From the NCBI RefSeq assembly GCF_943914615.1, contig NZ_CALUCS010000009.1, forward strand, positions 30,187-94,186: DNA of 64,000 nucleotides, written 5' to 3'. The translations under genes and the position numbers were made by a program. The notes under the pieces are model-generated. The model saw only the letters and a program-made list of their open reading frames with translations. It ran no database searches and was not told where the DNA came from. Positions within the stretch are counted from its first letter, which is position 1. Every line of letters starts with the position of its first letter. Source of the DNA: an uncultured Corynebacterium sp. Its GTDB lineage: Bacteria > Actinomycetota > Actinomycetes > Mycobacteriales > Mycobacteriaceae. Below are positions 1 through 8,447 of this stretch, in pieces.

Positions 1-1
1 C

Positions 2-982
2 GAGGTCGTGGCTTATCAGTACACCAATACTCTGGCGGAGACGGTGCGTCCCGGCCCGGTACTGCTGGCTTATGACATCGACCAGCGATTGCTGATCCTG
101 TCGGATGCGGGCGATGGCACCAGCTTTACCGACGTGCTGACCCTGCAGGATTCCAAATCCCGCATCGGAGCCCTGCGTAAGCTCGGCCGTTCGCTGGGCA
201 AGATGCACGCTGCGACTTTCGGCGGCGCCCAGTCGTACTCCACCCTGATGAGCCGCCAGTGCCAGCGCCACCACATCAGCCCCGAGGCGATTGAAGAGTC
301 GGATATCAACGTCGGCGAGCTCATCCAGTCGGGCGTGGACCTCATGATTTCCAACGGGCTGACCATCGACCCAGTGGTGCAGCGCTATGCCTCTCAGGCC
401 GCCGAGCGTCAGAGCAAGTCCGAGTTTCTCGTCTTCACTCCCTTTGACCTGGCGCCCGATAACGTAATGCTTACCGATAACGTCGTGCTGCTGGACTACG
501 AGTGGGCGGGTTTCCGCGACGCTGCTTTCGACGTCGGTTGCGTAGTTGCGGGATTCCCGCAGGATAACTCCACTCCGGCGTTGGACGAACCGGAAACCAC
601 GGAATTCCTCGCCGCCTGGCGTGCGGAAGCGCAGCAGATCTGGCCGGCCATCTCCGACGACGAGGTTTTCCACGACTGGGTGATGTCCGCCCTCATCGGC
701 TGGGCATTCCTGTCGTTGATCATGATGTACTACGGTCGGCTTTCGGTGGCCAAACACTCTTCGTTCGTCTTCGGCGAAGAGTCCGACAACCAGGAAGTTT
801 CCCGCTCGATTCGCCACATGTCAGAGGAACAGCTCGAGGATTTGGCCACGACAGTAGAGGCCATCGAGCGTTACTCCCGTCGTCGCGATTCCCAGGATTT
901 CGAAGCCATCGGTGGCTTCGCTCGAGTGTTGTTGAAGGTGTTGTCGCAGCTGGGAGCCTTCCCGAACGAGCGCGACGAGTAG
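2..982 (+). CDS. Aminoglycoside phosphotransferase-like kinase homologue (5' partial)
   Basis: The reading frame is already open at the left edge of the window. It lacks most of the N-terminal nucleotide-binding lobe of the APH/choline kinase fold, so the gene almost certainly starts upstream; the GTG at position 8 is only the first possible start inside the window. The visible part has the hinge-like segment LLILSDAGDG and a kinase catalytic loop, TPFDLAPDN, followed by LLDYEWAGFRDAAFDVG, which matches the metal-binding Asp loop of APH enzymes. The usual His-x-Asp of the catalytic loop reads Pro-Phe-Asp here, so the aspartate is kept and the histidine is not. The substrate is unknown, and nothing links this gene to antibiotic resistance. 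It ends 19 bases before rarA. Confidence 0.7.
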   Translation, partial: EVVAYQYTNTLAETVRPGPVLLAYDIDQRLLILSDAGDGTSFTDVLTLQDSKSRIGALRKLGRSLGKMHAATFGGAQSYSTLMSRQCQRHHISPEAIEESDINVGELIQSGVDLMISNGLTIDPVVQRYASQAAERQSKSEFLVFTPFDLAPDNVMLTDNVVLLDYEWAGFRDAAFDVGCVVAGFPQDNSTPALDEPETTEFLAAWRAEAQQIWPAISDDEVFHDWVMSALIGWAFLSLIMMYYGRLSVAKHSSFVFGEESDNQEVSRSIRHMSEEQLEDLATTVEAIERYSRRRDSQDFEAIGGFARVLLKVLSQLGAFPNERDE

Positions 983-1001
983 CGCCCGCCGCTTAAAGCC
1001 G

Positions 1002-2396
1002 ATGGACGATCTGTTTTCCCAAGGTCAGCAGGGCAGTGGCGCCGCTGCGACAAACGGAACCGACGGAGACGCCGCGGAGGCGTACTTTCACCCCGGCTCC
1101 CACGCCCCACTGGCGGTTCGCATGCGCCCCCGCAGCCTCGACGAGGTGGTCGGCCAGGACAAGGTTCTAGGCCCAGGCTCGCCGCTGCGCCGCCTAATCG
1201 AGGGCCACGGTGATACCTCCGTAATCCTCTACGGCCCGCCAGGCACCGGCAAGACCACCATCGCGAGTCTCATCTCTCAGGCCTCCGGTCGCCGCTTCGA
1301 GGCCTTGAGCGCCCTAAATTCCGGCGTTAAGGAAGTGCGCGCGATCATCGAACAGGCCCGAAAGCGTCTGGTCTTGGGCGAGCACACCGTCTTATTCATC
1401 GACGAGGTTCACCGATTTTCTAAAACCCAGCAGGATGCGCTGCTCTCTGCCGTCGAAAACCGCACTGTCCTCCTGGTCGCCGCCACTACCGAGAATCCCT
1501 CGTTCTCTGTGGTCTCGCCGCTGTTGTCACGGTCGTTGCTTGTCCAGCTCTCTTCTCTTAGTGACGCCGACATTCGCACCGTACTGCAGCGCGCCCTCGA
1601 CGACGAACGCGGATACGCCGGCCGACTGCGAGTGACCTCAGAGGCAATGGATCAGCTCGTCGCCATGGCGGCTGGGGATGCCCGCCGTAGTCTGACGTAC
1701 CTGGAGGCCGCGGCCGAGGGAGTCGAGCCGGAAGGGGAGGACGGCGTGGCGGAGCTGGTGGCGTCACAAGTAAAAAAGTCCCTTAACAAGGCAGTGGCGC
1801 GGTACGACCGCGACGGCGACCAGCACTACGACATCACCAGTGCCTTCATTAAATCGATCCGCGGTTCGGATCCGGATGCAGCGCTGCACTACCTAGCCCG
1901 CATGCTGGAGGGCGGTGAAGATCCGCGCTTCATCGCCCGCAGGCTGGTGATCCACGCCAGCGAGGACATCGGCATGGCCGACCCGCAGGCACTGCAGGTG
2001 GCGGTGGCGGCATATCACGCGGTGAGCTTCATCGGGATGCCGGAGGCGCGGCTCAACCTGGCGCAGGCCACGATCCACCTGGCGACCGCACCGAAATCCA
2101 ACGGGGTGATCGCGGCGATCAACTCCGCCATCGGGGACGTGCAAGCGGGCAAAGGCGGGGCAGTTCCGGCTCACCTGCGCGACGGCCACTACCAGGGAGC
2201 GAAGGCACTGGGCAACGCGGTGGGATACGTCTATCCGCACGACGATCCGAAGGGCGTGGTGCCACAGCAATACCTGCCGGAAGATCTGAAGGACGCGGTG
2301 TACTACCGGCCGACAACCCACGGCCACGAAAAGACCATTGCCGCGCGCTTGAGTAGCCTTAGGGCTATCGTTCGCTCCTTCCTGACCCGGGGGTAG
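1002..2396 (+). CDS. rarA: Replication-associated recombination protein A (RarA/MgsA AAA ATPase)
   Basis: This 464-residue AAA+ ATPase belongs to the RarA/MgsA/WRNIP1 family, which acts at stalled replication forks and resembles clamp-loader subunits. Walker A is GPPGTGKTT at about residues 78-86 and Walker B is LFIDEVHRF at about 130-138. The sensor region ATTENPSFSV and the C-terminal tetramerisation domain, ending in the PHDDP and QQYLPEDL motifs, are present. The length is normal for the family. The start ATG has no obvious ribosome binding site. The last codons overlap the -10 element of the likely alaS promoter. Confidence 0.95.
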   Translation: MDDLFSQGQQGSGAAATNGTDGDAAEAYFHPGSHAPLAVRMRPRSLDEVVGQDKVLGPGSPLRRLIEGHGDTSVILYGPPGTGKTTIASLISQASGRRFEALSALNSGVKEVRAIIEQARKRLVLGEHTVLFIDEVHRFSKTQQDALLSAVENRTVLLVAATTENPSFSVVSPLLSRSLLVQLSSLSDADIRTVLQRALDDERGYAGRLRVTSEAMDQLVAMAAGDARRSLTYLEAAAEGVEPEGEDGVAELVASQVKKSLNKAVARYDRDGDQHYDITSAFIKSIRGSDPDAALHYLARMLEGGEDPRFIARRLVIHASEDIGMADPQALQVAVAAYHAVSFIGMPEARLNLAQATIHLATAPKSNGVIAAINSAIGDVQAGKGGAVPAHLRDGHYQGAKALGNAVGYVYPHDDPKGVVPQQYLPEDLKDAVYYRPTTHGHEKTIAARLSSLRAIVRSFLTRG

Positions 2397-2399
2397 AAT
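2371..2399 (+). promoter_or_regulatory. Candidate promoter for alaS
   Basis: TTCGCT (2371-2376) and TAGAAT (2394-2399) are separated by 17 bases and fit a SigA-type promoter with a weak -35. The -10 overlaps the rarA stop codon. Transcription would begin about 45 bases before the alaS GTG. This is from sequence only. Confidence 0.4.
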
Positions 2400-2449
2400 G
2401 TACGCATTCCATTTACAGTCGACACAGAACTCTACGAGGTAAAGCCACC

Positions 2450-5113
2450 GTGCAAACGCATGAGATCCGCCAGCGCTTCATCGAGCACTTCACCAAGGCC
2501 GGGCACACCGAGGTACCCAGCGCATCGCTGATCCTGGACGACCCGAACCTTCTGTTCGTGAACGCCGGTATGGTTCCGTTTAAGCCCTACTTCCTGGGCC
2601 AGCAGAACCCACCGTTTGAAAACGGCACGGCGACCTCCATCCAGAAGTGCGTGCGCACTCTGGACATCGACGAGGTCGGCATCACCACCCGCCACAACAC
2701 GTTCTTCCAGATGGCGGGCAACTTCTCCTTTGGTGCGTACTTCAAGGAAGGCGCGATCACGCACGCCTGGACGCTGCTGACCGACCCGGTGGAAGAAGGC
2801 GGCCTGGGGCTGGATCCGGAGCGCCTGTGGGTCACCGTCTATACCGACGATGACGAGGCAGCGGAGATCTGGAACAAAAAGATCGGCGTGCCCGAGCACA
2901 AGATCCAGCGCCTCGGCATGGAGGATAACTACTGGTCCATGGGTATTCCCGGCCCTTGCGGCCCCTGCTCGGAGATCTACTACGACCGCGGCCCGGAGCA
3001 TGGCCAGGAGGGTGGCCCGATCGTCGATGACACCCGCTACATCGAGATCTGGAACCTCGTGTTCATGGAGAACGAGCGCGGCGAGGGCCTGGGCAAGGGC
3101 AACTTCGAGATCGTCGGCAAGCTGCCGAAGAAGAACATCGATACCGGCCTGGGCATCGAGCGCGTCGCCTGCATCCTGCAGGACGTGGACAACGTGTACG
3201 AGACTGACCTGCTGCGCCCCGTGATCGACGTGGCCCAGGAGGTGACCGGTGCCAAGTACGGCGCAGATCAGGCCAACGACGTGCGCTTCCGCGTGATCGC
3301 CGACCACTCCCGAACCGGACTGATGCTGATGCTCGACGGCGTGACCCCGGGCAACGAGGGCCGCGGCTACATTCTGCGCCGCCTGCTGCGCCGCATCATC
3401 CGCTCCGCCCGCCTGCTGGGTGCGACGGGGGAGACCCTGGAGAAGTTCATGGACACCGTGCGTGAAACCATGACGCCTTCCTACCCGGAGATCGCAGAGA
3501 ACTACGAGCGTATCCGCGCCGTGGCCCTTGCAGAGGAGAAGTCCTTCCTGAAGACCCTGGAATCCGGCTCCCAGATGTTCGACAACTGGGCCCACGGCGC
3601 TAAGGAGCGGGGCGAGGGCACCGTCCCAGGCGACGTTGCTTTCTCCCTGCATGACACTCACGGCTTCCCGATCGACCTCACCCAGGAGATGGCCGCCGAG
3701 GCGGGCCTGAAGGTGGACATCGACGGCTTCCACGACCTGATGGCCGAGCAGAAAGCCCGCGCCAAGGCCGACAACAATGCCAAGAAGCTAGGCCACGTAG
3801 ATCAGACGATCTACCGCCCGTTCGTGGACAATCAACCGACCGTGTTCACCGGCTACGAGAACCTGGCCGACGAGGCTTCCGTGCTGGGTATCATCCGCGA
3901 CGGCGCGCTGGTGGAAACCGCCCCAGAGGGCACGGCCGCCCAGGTGATCCTGGACCGCACCCCGTTCTATGCAGAGGCCGGCGGCCAAATGGCCGATCGG
4001 GGCGAGATGTCCTCCACCTCTGGCGCCGCTCGCGTGGAGGACGTGCAGAAGGTCGGCAAGAAGGTCTGGGTGCACCACGTGACCGTCAGCGGCGGTGAGT
4101 TGGCGGTGGGCCAAAAGGTACAGGCAACGGTAGACAAGGCATGGCGCCACCAGGCTCGCCAGGCACACTCCGGTACGCACCTGATCCACGCCGCTCTGCG
4201 AGAGGTGCTGGGGCCGACAGCCGTGCAGGCGGGCTCCATGAACAAGCCAGGTTACCTGCGCTTCGACTTCAACTACGGCGAGCAGCTGACCGAACACCAG
4301 CTGTCCCAGATCGAGGAAATCGCCAACGGTGCCGTGGATAGCGACTACCAGGTGAACACCATCGAAACCTCACTGGAGGAGGCCAAGGCGATGGGCGCTA
4401 TGGCTCTGTTCGGCGAGAACTACGGTTCCGAGGTGCGCGTCGTGGAGATCGGCGGACCGTTCTCCATGGAGCTGTGCGGCGGCATCCACGTGGAGCACTC
4501 CTCCCAGGTTGGCCCGATCTCTGTGCTTGGCGAGTCCTCCGTCGGCTCCGGCGTGCGCCGCATCGAGGCCTACACCGGCATGGATTCTTTCCGCTTCCTC
4601 AGCTCTGAGAAGTCTGTGGTGGCGGGGCTGGCCACCAGCCTGAAGGCGCCCAGCGAGGAGCTGCCGGAGCGCATCGATGCACTTACTGCCAAGCTGAAGG
4701 CCGCCGAGAAGCAAATCCAGCAGCTGCGCGCCCAGCAGTTGCAGGGGCAGGTTGGCCAGCTGGTGGAGAAGGCCGAAGCTATCGGCGATGTCAAGGTTCT
4801 GGCCGAGCAGCTGCCCGAAGGCGTGGCCGCTGGTGACCTGCGCACTCTCGCCATGGATGCGAAGAACCGCCTGGGCTCCGAGCCCGCCGTCGTGGTCTTT
4901 GCCTCCGTAGACGGCGAGAAGGTGCCTTTCGTCGCCGCTGCAAATGACGCTGCTGTGGACAAGGGCATTAAGGCCGGTGATCTCGTCAAGGCCTTCGGGG
5001 AGCAGGTTTCTGGTCGCGGTGGCGGTAAGCCGGCCATGGCGCAGGGCTCTGGTTCGGACGCCGCCGGCATCCCCGCCGGCATCGAGGCCGTCAAGAGCGC
5101 ATTGCGTGGATAG
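2450..5113 (+). CDS. alaS: Alanyl-tRNA synthetase
   Basis: This cytoplasmic class II synthetase charges tRNA-Ala. It has 887 residues, the normal full length. The catalytic core includes RHNTFFQMAGNFSFG at about residue 80 and the class II motif 3 region RGYILRRLLRR. The editing domain carries the zinc-binding HSGTH (about residue 571) and CGGIHVEH (about 675) motifs. The C-Ala domain at the end includes GRGGGKPAMAQGSG. The GTG start at 2450 follows an AGGTAAAG ribosome binding site. The gene is followed at 21 bases by ruvX, a common actinobacterial arrangement. Confidence 0.98.
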   Translation: MQTHEIRQRFIEHFTKAGHTEVPSASLILDDPNLLFVNAGMVPFKPYFLGQQNPPFENGTATSIQKCVRTLDIDEVGITTRHNTFFQMAGNFSFGAYFKEGAITHAWTLLTDPVEEGGLGLDPERLWVTVYTDDDEAAEIWNKKIGVPEHKIQRLGMEDNYWSMGIPGPCGPCSEIYYDRGPEHGQEGGPIVDDTRYIEIWNLVFMENERGEGLGKGNFEIVGKLPKKNIDTGLGIERVACILQDVDNVYETDLLRPVIDVAQEVTGAKYGADQANDVRFRVIADHSRTGLMLMLDGVTPGNEGRGYILRRLLRRIIRSARLLGATGETLEKFMDTVRETMTPSYPEIAENYERIRAVALAEEKSFLKTLESGSQMFDNWAHGAKERGEGTVPGDVAFSLHDTHGFPIDLTQEMAAEAGLKVDIDGFHDLMAEQKARAKADNNAKKLGHVDQTIYRPFVDNQPTVFTGYENLADEASVLGIIRDGALVETAPEGTAAQVILDRTPFYAEAGGQMADRGEMSSTSGAARVEDVQKVGKKVWVHHVTVSGGELAVGQKVQATVDKAWRHQARQAHSGTHLIHAALREVLGPTAVQAGSMNKPGYLRFDFNYGEQLTEHQLSQIEEIANGAVDSDYQVNTIETSLEEAKAMGAMALFGENYGSEVRVVEIGGPFSMELCGGIHVEHSSQVGPISVLGESSVGSGVRRIEAYTGMDSFRFLSSEKSVVAGLATSLKAPSEELPERIDALTAKLKAAEKQIQQLRAQQLQGQVGQLVEKAEAIGDVKVLAEQLPEGVAAGDLRTLAMDAKNRLGSEPAVVVFASVDGEKVPFVAAANDAAVDKGIKAGDLVKAFGEQVSGRGGGKPAMAQGSGSDAAGIPAGIEAVKSALRG

Positions 5114-5134
5114 TCGCCTGGGGAGTTTTCGCTG

Positions 5135-5602
5135 ATGCAGACCGAGAAGCCAAATCCAGCCACTGATCCCGGGCGCGGCCGGAGGCTCGGCCTCGACGTA
5201 GGTACCGTGCGTATTGGAGTGGCGATCTCGGACCCGGACTGTATCCTCGCCACGCCCGTGGAGACCGTCCAGGCCACCGCGGATGACGCGGATGTACAGC
5301 GGGTGGCGGAGATCTGCCGGGAGAATTTCGTGGTGGAGATTGTGGTGGGCCTACCGGTTGCACTGCGCGGAAACCATACACAAAGCACCCTGAATGCAGA
5401 GGAATTCGCCCGGCTGGTTAAAGAGGAATTGCCGGATATTCCGCTGCGCATGGTGGACGAAAGAATGTCTACGATGGCCGCTACGCAGGCTTTTCACGCC
5501 TCCGGCGTCAATAGTAAAAAAGGCAGAAAGAAGATCGACCAGGCCGCAGCAGTACATATTCTGCAGGGGTGGTTAGACACGCGGCGGCGCGCGCTTTCCT
5601 AA
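5135..5602 (+). CDS. ruvX: Putative pre-16S rRNA nuclease / Holliday junction resolvase YqgF (RuvX)
   Basis: This is a 155-residue RNase H-fold protein of the YqgF/RuvX family, whose members mature the 16S rRNA 5' end and were first proposed as Holliday junction resolvases. GLDVGTVRIGVAISD near residue 20 carries the first catalytic Asp. VVGLPVALRGN follows, then the MVDERMSTMAA motif with a conserved Asp-Glu pair, and the C-terminal KGRKKIDQAAAVHIL segment. The length is normal. It sits 21 bases after alaS and was probably transcribed with it. Confidence 0.93.
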   Translation: MQTEKPNPATDPGRGRRLGLDVGTVRIGVAISDPDCILATPVETVQATADDADVQRVAEICRENFVVEIVVGLPVALRGNHTQSTLNAEEFARLVKEELPDIPLRMVDERMSTMAATQAFHASGVNSKKGRKKIDQAAAVHILQGWLDTRRRALS

Positions 5603-5718
5603 AATTTACCAATTCGTGAGAAAATGACGGGCGACGCTTAACGTTGTTGGGCTCAGCTTGTATTTGACGTTAAAGAGCAAACCCAAGAGTAAACCAGTAC
5701 GAAAGGCCACACGGATCT

Positions 5719-6873
5719 ATGGGACCGACCCGTAACATGCAGCCGAAGTTTAGACGGCGCCGGCAACTCGCCGCCGCACTGGCTATCGCTCTGGTCGTTC
5801 TGTTGATTGGCACCTGTGCTTACGTCTGGTATCAGCGCGACGTCGTGGCCGTGCGCGATTACGAGGGGGAGGGCAACGGCAACGTCGTTATGGTGCGTGT
5901 CAGCCCCGGCGACTCCGTGGATAGCCTGTCCGAGCAGCTGGTGGAAAAGGACGTGGTGGGCTCTCGCCGCGCCCTGATGTCTGCCGCGGAGCGCAAGGAA
6001 CCGGAATTGCAGGCGGGCTACTACCCGCTGCAAGAACAGATGTCCGCAGACAAGGCCTTGGAGTGGCTGTCTAGCGATGAACGTCGCCGTGGCGTGGTCG
6101 ATATTCCCAACGGCTTGACTCTCCAAGACGTCCAGGTAGTCGACGGTGATAACCGCAAGGGTATCTTCACGCTGATCTCCGAACAGACCTGCCAGGACGA
6201 GCACACCTGTGTGTCCGTCGAAGACCTGCAGAAGGCTGCGGCGCAGACCCCGCCGGAGCAGTTGGAGATCGCGGACTGGGCCGTGGAAAAGGTGAATGCG
6301 CGCGGCGATGACCCGAAGCGTATCGAAGGCCTGATTTCCCCCGGCGTGCACCTGTTCGACCCAACCAGCAGCCCGGAGGAGATCCTGAAGTCCTTGCTGA
6401 ACACCTCTAAGGAGCAGTACGAGAACACTGGACTGCTGACTTCCGCAGAGAAGGTCGGCTTGAGCCCCTATGACATGCTGGTGGCGGCCTCTCTGGTGGA
6501 GCGCGAGGCGCCGGAGGGCGACTTCGACAAGGTTGCGCGCGTGATCCTGAACCGCTTACATGAGAACCAGAAGCTCGAGTTCGACTCGACGGTGAACTAC
6601 GACCTGAGCGAGGTTGAGGTTGCCACCACCGACGAGGATCGCAAGCGCCCGACTCCGTGGAATACCTATGCAAAGGAGGGGCTGCCGGATACGCCGATCT
6701 CCTCGCCGGGCCTGCAGGCCCTGCACGCGATCGAGAACCCAGCTGACGGAGACTGGCTGTACTTCGTTACCGTTGACCGCGACGGACGCACCGTCTTCAA
6801 CCGGGACTTCGACGCGCACGAGCGAGCCATCGAGGAATCCCGCCGGAATGGTGTTCTGGATTCGAACCGCTAG
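5719..6873 (+). CDS. mltG: Endolytic murein transglycosylase MltG (YceG-like)
   Basis: This is a single-pass membrane protein of 384 residues. A basic N-terminus (KFRRRRQ) is followed by one hydrophobic helix at about residues 14-33. The long extracytoplasmic part has the YceG domain. The catalytic glutamate motif SLVEREAPE and VARVILNRL are visible, as is the family signature NTYAKEGLPDTPISSPG. The enzyme cleaves nascent glycan strands and helps set their length. The ATG at 5719 is preferred because GAAAGG lies 11 bases before it; a second ATG at 5737 has no ribosome binding site. The ruvX-mltG-aroE order is typical of Corynebacterium. Confidence 0.93.
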   Translation: MGPTRNMQPKFRRRRQLAAALAIALVVLLIGTCAYVWYQRDVVAVRDYEGEGNGNVVMVRVSPGDSVDSLSEQLVEKDVVGSRRALMSAAERKEPELQAGYYPLQEQMSADKALEWLSSDERRRGVVDIPNGLTLQDVQVVDGDNRKGIFTLISEQTCQDEHTCVSVEDLQKAAAQTPPEQLEIADWAVEKVNARGDDPKRIEGLISPGVHLFDPTSSPEEILKSLLNTSKEQYENTGLLTSAEKVGLSPYDMLVAASLVEREAPEGDFDKVARVILNRLHENQKLEFDSTVNYDLSEVEVATTDEDRKRPTPWNTYAKEGLPDTPISSPGLQALHAIENPADGDWLYFVTVDRDGRTVFNRDFDAHERAIEESRRNGVLDSNR

Positions 6874-6951
6874 AGCTGCGGCCAAGCAGAAACTGTGCCA
6901 GAACAAGCCAAGTTCGCGATTGAAACAAAGTTAAGCAAAGGGTGAATTAGT

Positions 6952-7836
6952 ATGTCCGCCGCAGGCCACGTGCTGTCGGTAGATGAGTTCCTGGAGACGC
7001 CCGGCCTGCGCTGCGCGGTGCTGGGCAGCCCGATCGAACACTCGCTGTCCCCGCAGTTGCACAGCGCCGGATACCGCGCGTTGGGGCTAGAGATGGATTA
7101 CTACCGCGTGGAGGCGGGGGAGTCGCGCGACATCCGCCGACTGCTGAGCGAGTCCGGCGATCAGGTTCGTGGCTTTTCCGTGACTATGCCCGGCAAGCAG
7201 GCCGCCTTGGAGTTGGCTGACCTGGCAACGAACCGTGCGCAAGAGATCGGCTCCGCCAACACTCTCGTGCCGCAGGGAGATGGGAAGTGGCTGGCCGATA
7301 ATACCGACGTGGACGGTGTGACCCGCTGCTTGGAGCACCTGCACCGAGGGGACACCTCCGCCTTGCAGGGGGCAAAAGCGGTTATCGTCGGCAATGGTGG
7401 CACCGCCCGCCCGGCCGTAGCGGCGCTGGCGGCTGCCGGGGTCGCGGAGGTGACGGTGCTGGCGCGTTCCGAGCGTGCCCTGAATTTGCAGGGCGTTGTG
7501 GAGACCCTGGGCATGGAGTTTTCCTGGGCTCGCTTCGAGGAGGCCGACATTGCCGGGACGTGCGCCGATGCCGCCGCCGTGATCTCCACGATCCCGGCCC
7601 ACGCCGCCGAGGATCTGGCGGAGGGGCTGTGCGCCGCCGCGGGCATCGTGGACGTGATCTACGATCCCTATCCCACGCCGCTGCTTTCCGCCGCGCAGGC
7701 TAAGGCGATTCCGCATGCCGATGGTCTGCGCATGTTGGCGGGCCAGGCCGAGGAACAGTTCCGTCTGTTCACGGGACACCCCGCTCCGGAAGGTCTGATG
7801 CTGGATACCGTGTTGCGAGCCAAGGCGCAAGCATAG
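6952..7836 (+). CDS. aroE: Shikimate dehydrogenase (NADP+)
   Basis: The enzyme reduces 3-dehydroshikimate to shikimate in the chorismate pathway. The 294-residue protein has the shikimate-binding segment GSPIEHSLSPQLH near residue 25, the catalytic-lysine motif VTMPGKQAA, SANTLV, and a Rossmann loop GNGGTARPA at about residue 144. The C-terminal GLRMLAGQAEEQFRLF motif is intact. The start ATG follows AAGGGTGAATTAGT. It is separated from the other aro genes by a prepilin peptidase homologue and a 101-base spacer that carries paired DnaA-like boxes. Confidence 0.95.
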   Translation: MSAAGHVLSVDEFLETPGLRCAVLGSPIEHSLSPQLHSAGYRALGLEMDYYRVEAGESRDIRRLLSESGDQVRGFSVTMPGKQAALELADLATNRAQEIGSANTLVPQGDGKWLADNTDVDGVTRCLEHLHRGDTSALQGAKAVIVGNGGTARPAVAALAAAGVAEVTVLARSERALNLQGVVETLGMEFSWARFEEADIAGTCADAAAVISTIPAHAAEDLAEGLCAAAGIVDVIYDPYPTPLLSAAQAKAIPHADGLRMLAGQAEEQFRLFTGHPAPEGLMLDTVLRAKAQA

Positions 7837-7846
7837 ATTGTCCCCG

Positions 7847-7873
7847 CTGTGGATAACTTTTCGCTATCCACAG
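7847..7873. other. Hairpin formed by two inverted DnaA-box-like sequences
   Basis: CTGTGGATA (7847-7855) and TATCCACAG (7865-7873) are perfect 9-base inverted repeats. TGTGGATAA at 7848-7856 is the exact complement of the consensus DnaA box TTATCCACA. CTATCCACA at 7864-7872 differs from it at one base. A short T run (GGTTTTTCT) follows a few bases later, so the same hairpin could also terminate aroE transcription. The sequence does not show which role is real. Confidence 0.5.
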
Positions 7874-7937
7874 GCAGGTTTTTCTGGAGGCCGCGCACGC
7901 GGGGTTCTGTCCGCCCCCTTGGCTAATCTTCCGAGGC

Positions 7938-8393
7938 GTGAATGCAACTTCGCTTGTTTCCTGGTGGCCTCTCCTGCTCTTTCTGCCGTGGGCCGTCGTC
8001 CTTTTTCTTATTGACGCCCGCACCGCCCGCTTGCCCAACTATCTAACCCTTCCCGCGATACCCGCCGCCGGGGTCATGCCTGTGCTCATCCCCGGTCTTA
8101 ACAGCTGGGCTTTACTCGGCGGTGTGATCTGGTGGGTGGTTGCTTTCGGACTTCCACTGCTACATCCTCGGTTGGTAGCCGGTGGCGGAGATGCAAAGCT
8201 TGCGCTTACGACGGGAACTCTGACAGCTCTCGCTACTCCTCTGGGGGTCTTGGCTGCGATAGGGGTGAGCGGTGTGCTGCACTGCTTCTTCCACGGTGGG
8301 CAACAGGGAGGCGGGGATCGGGCGAGTCCCCACGGCCCAGCGATGTTGGTGGCGACGGGGGCGGTGGTGGTGGCGTCATTAATCTTCCGTTAA
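7938..8393 (+). CDS. Prepilin peptidase-like aspartic protease (family A24, membrane)
   Basis: This short polytopic membrane protein of 151 residues has the two aspartates of the type IV prepilin peptidase/preflagellin peptidase family. One lies in LIDARTARLPNYL near residue 25 and the other in the GGGDAKLAL motif near residue 79. There is no N-terminal methyltransferase region, as usual for the short actinobacterial form. It would cleave leader peptides of pilin-like substrates at the membrane. No pilin genes lie in the window. The GTG at 7938 is used as start; no strong ribosome binding site is visible. Confidence 0.85.
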   Translation: MNATSLVSWWPLLLFLPWAVVLFLIDARTARLPNYLTLPAIPAAGVMPVLIPGLNSWALLGGVIWWVVAFGLPLLHPRLVAGGGDAKLALTTGTLTALATPLGVLAAIGVSGVLHCFFHGGQQGGGDRASPHGPAMLVATGAVVVASLIFR

Positions 8394-8447
8394 TAATCCG
8401 GGACGTCATTGAAGCTAAGGCTGCATATGGCCTGTATCATGCTCTTT

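Noticed and set aside
2432..3733. Open frame of 433 codons on the minus strand opposite alaS
   Set aside because: It is the shadow of a high-GC gene. Its product is rich in Val, Leu, His, Gln and Ala with no known motif, while the plus strand encodes an intact AlaRS.
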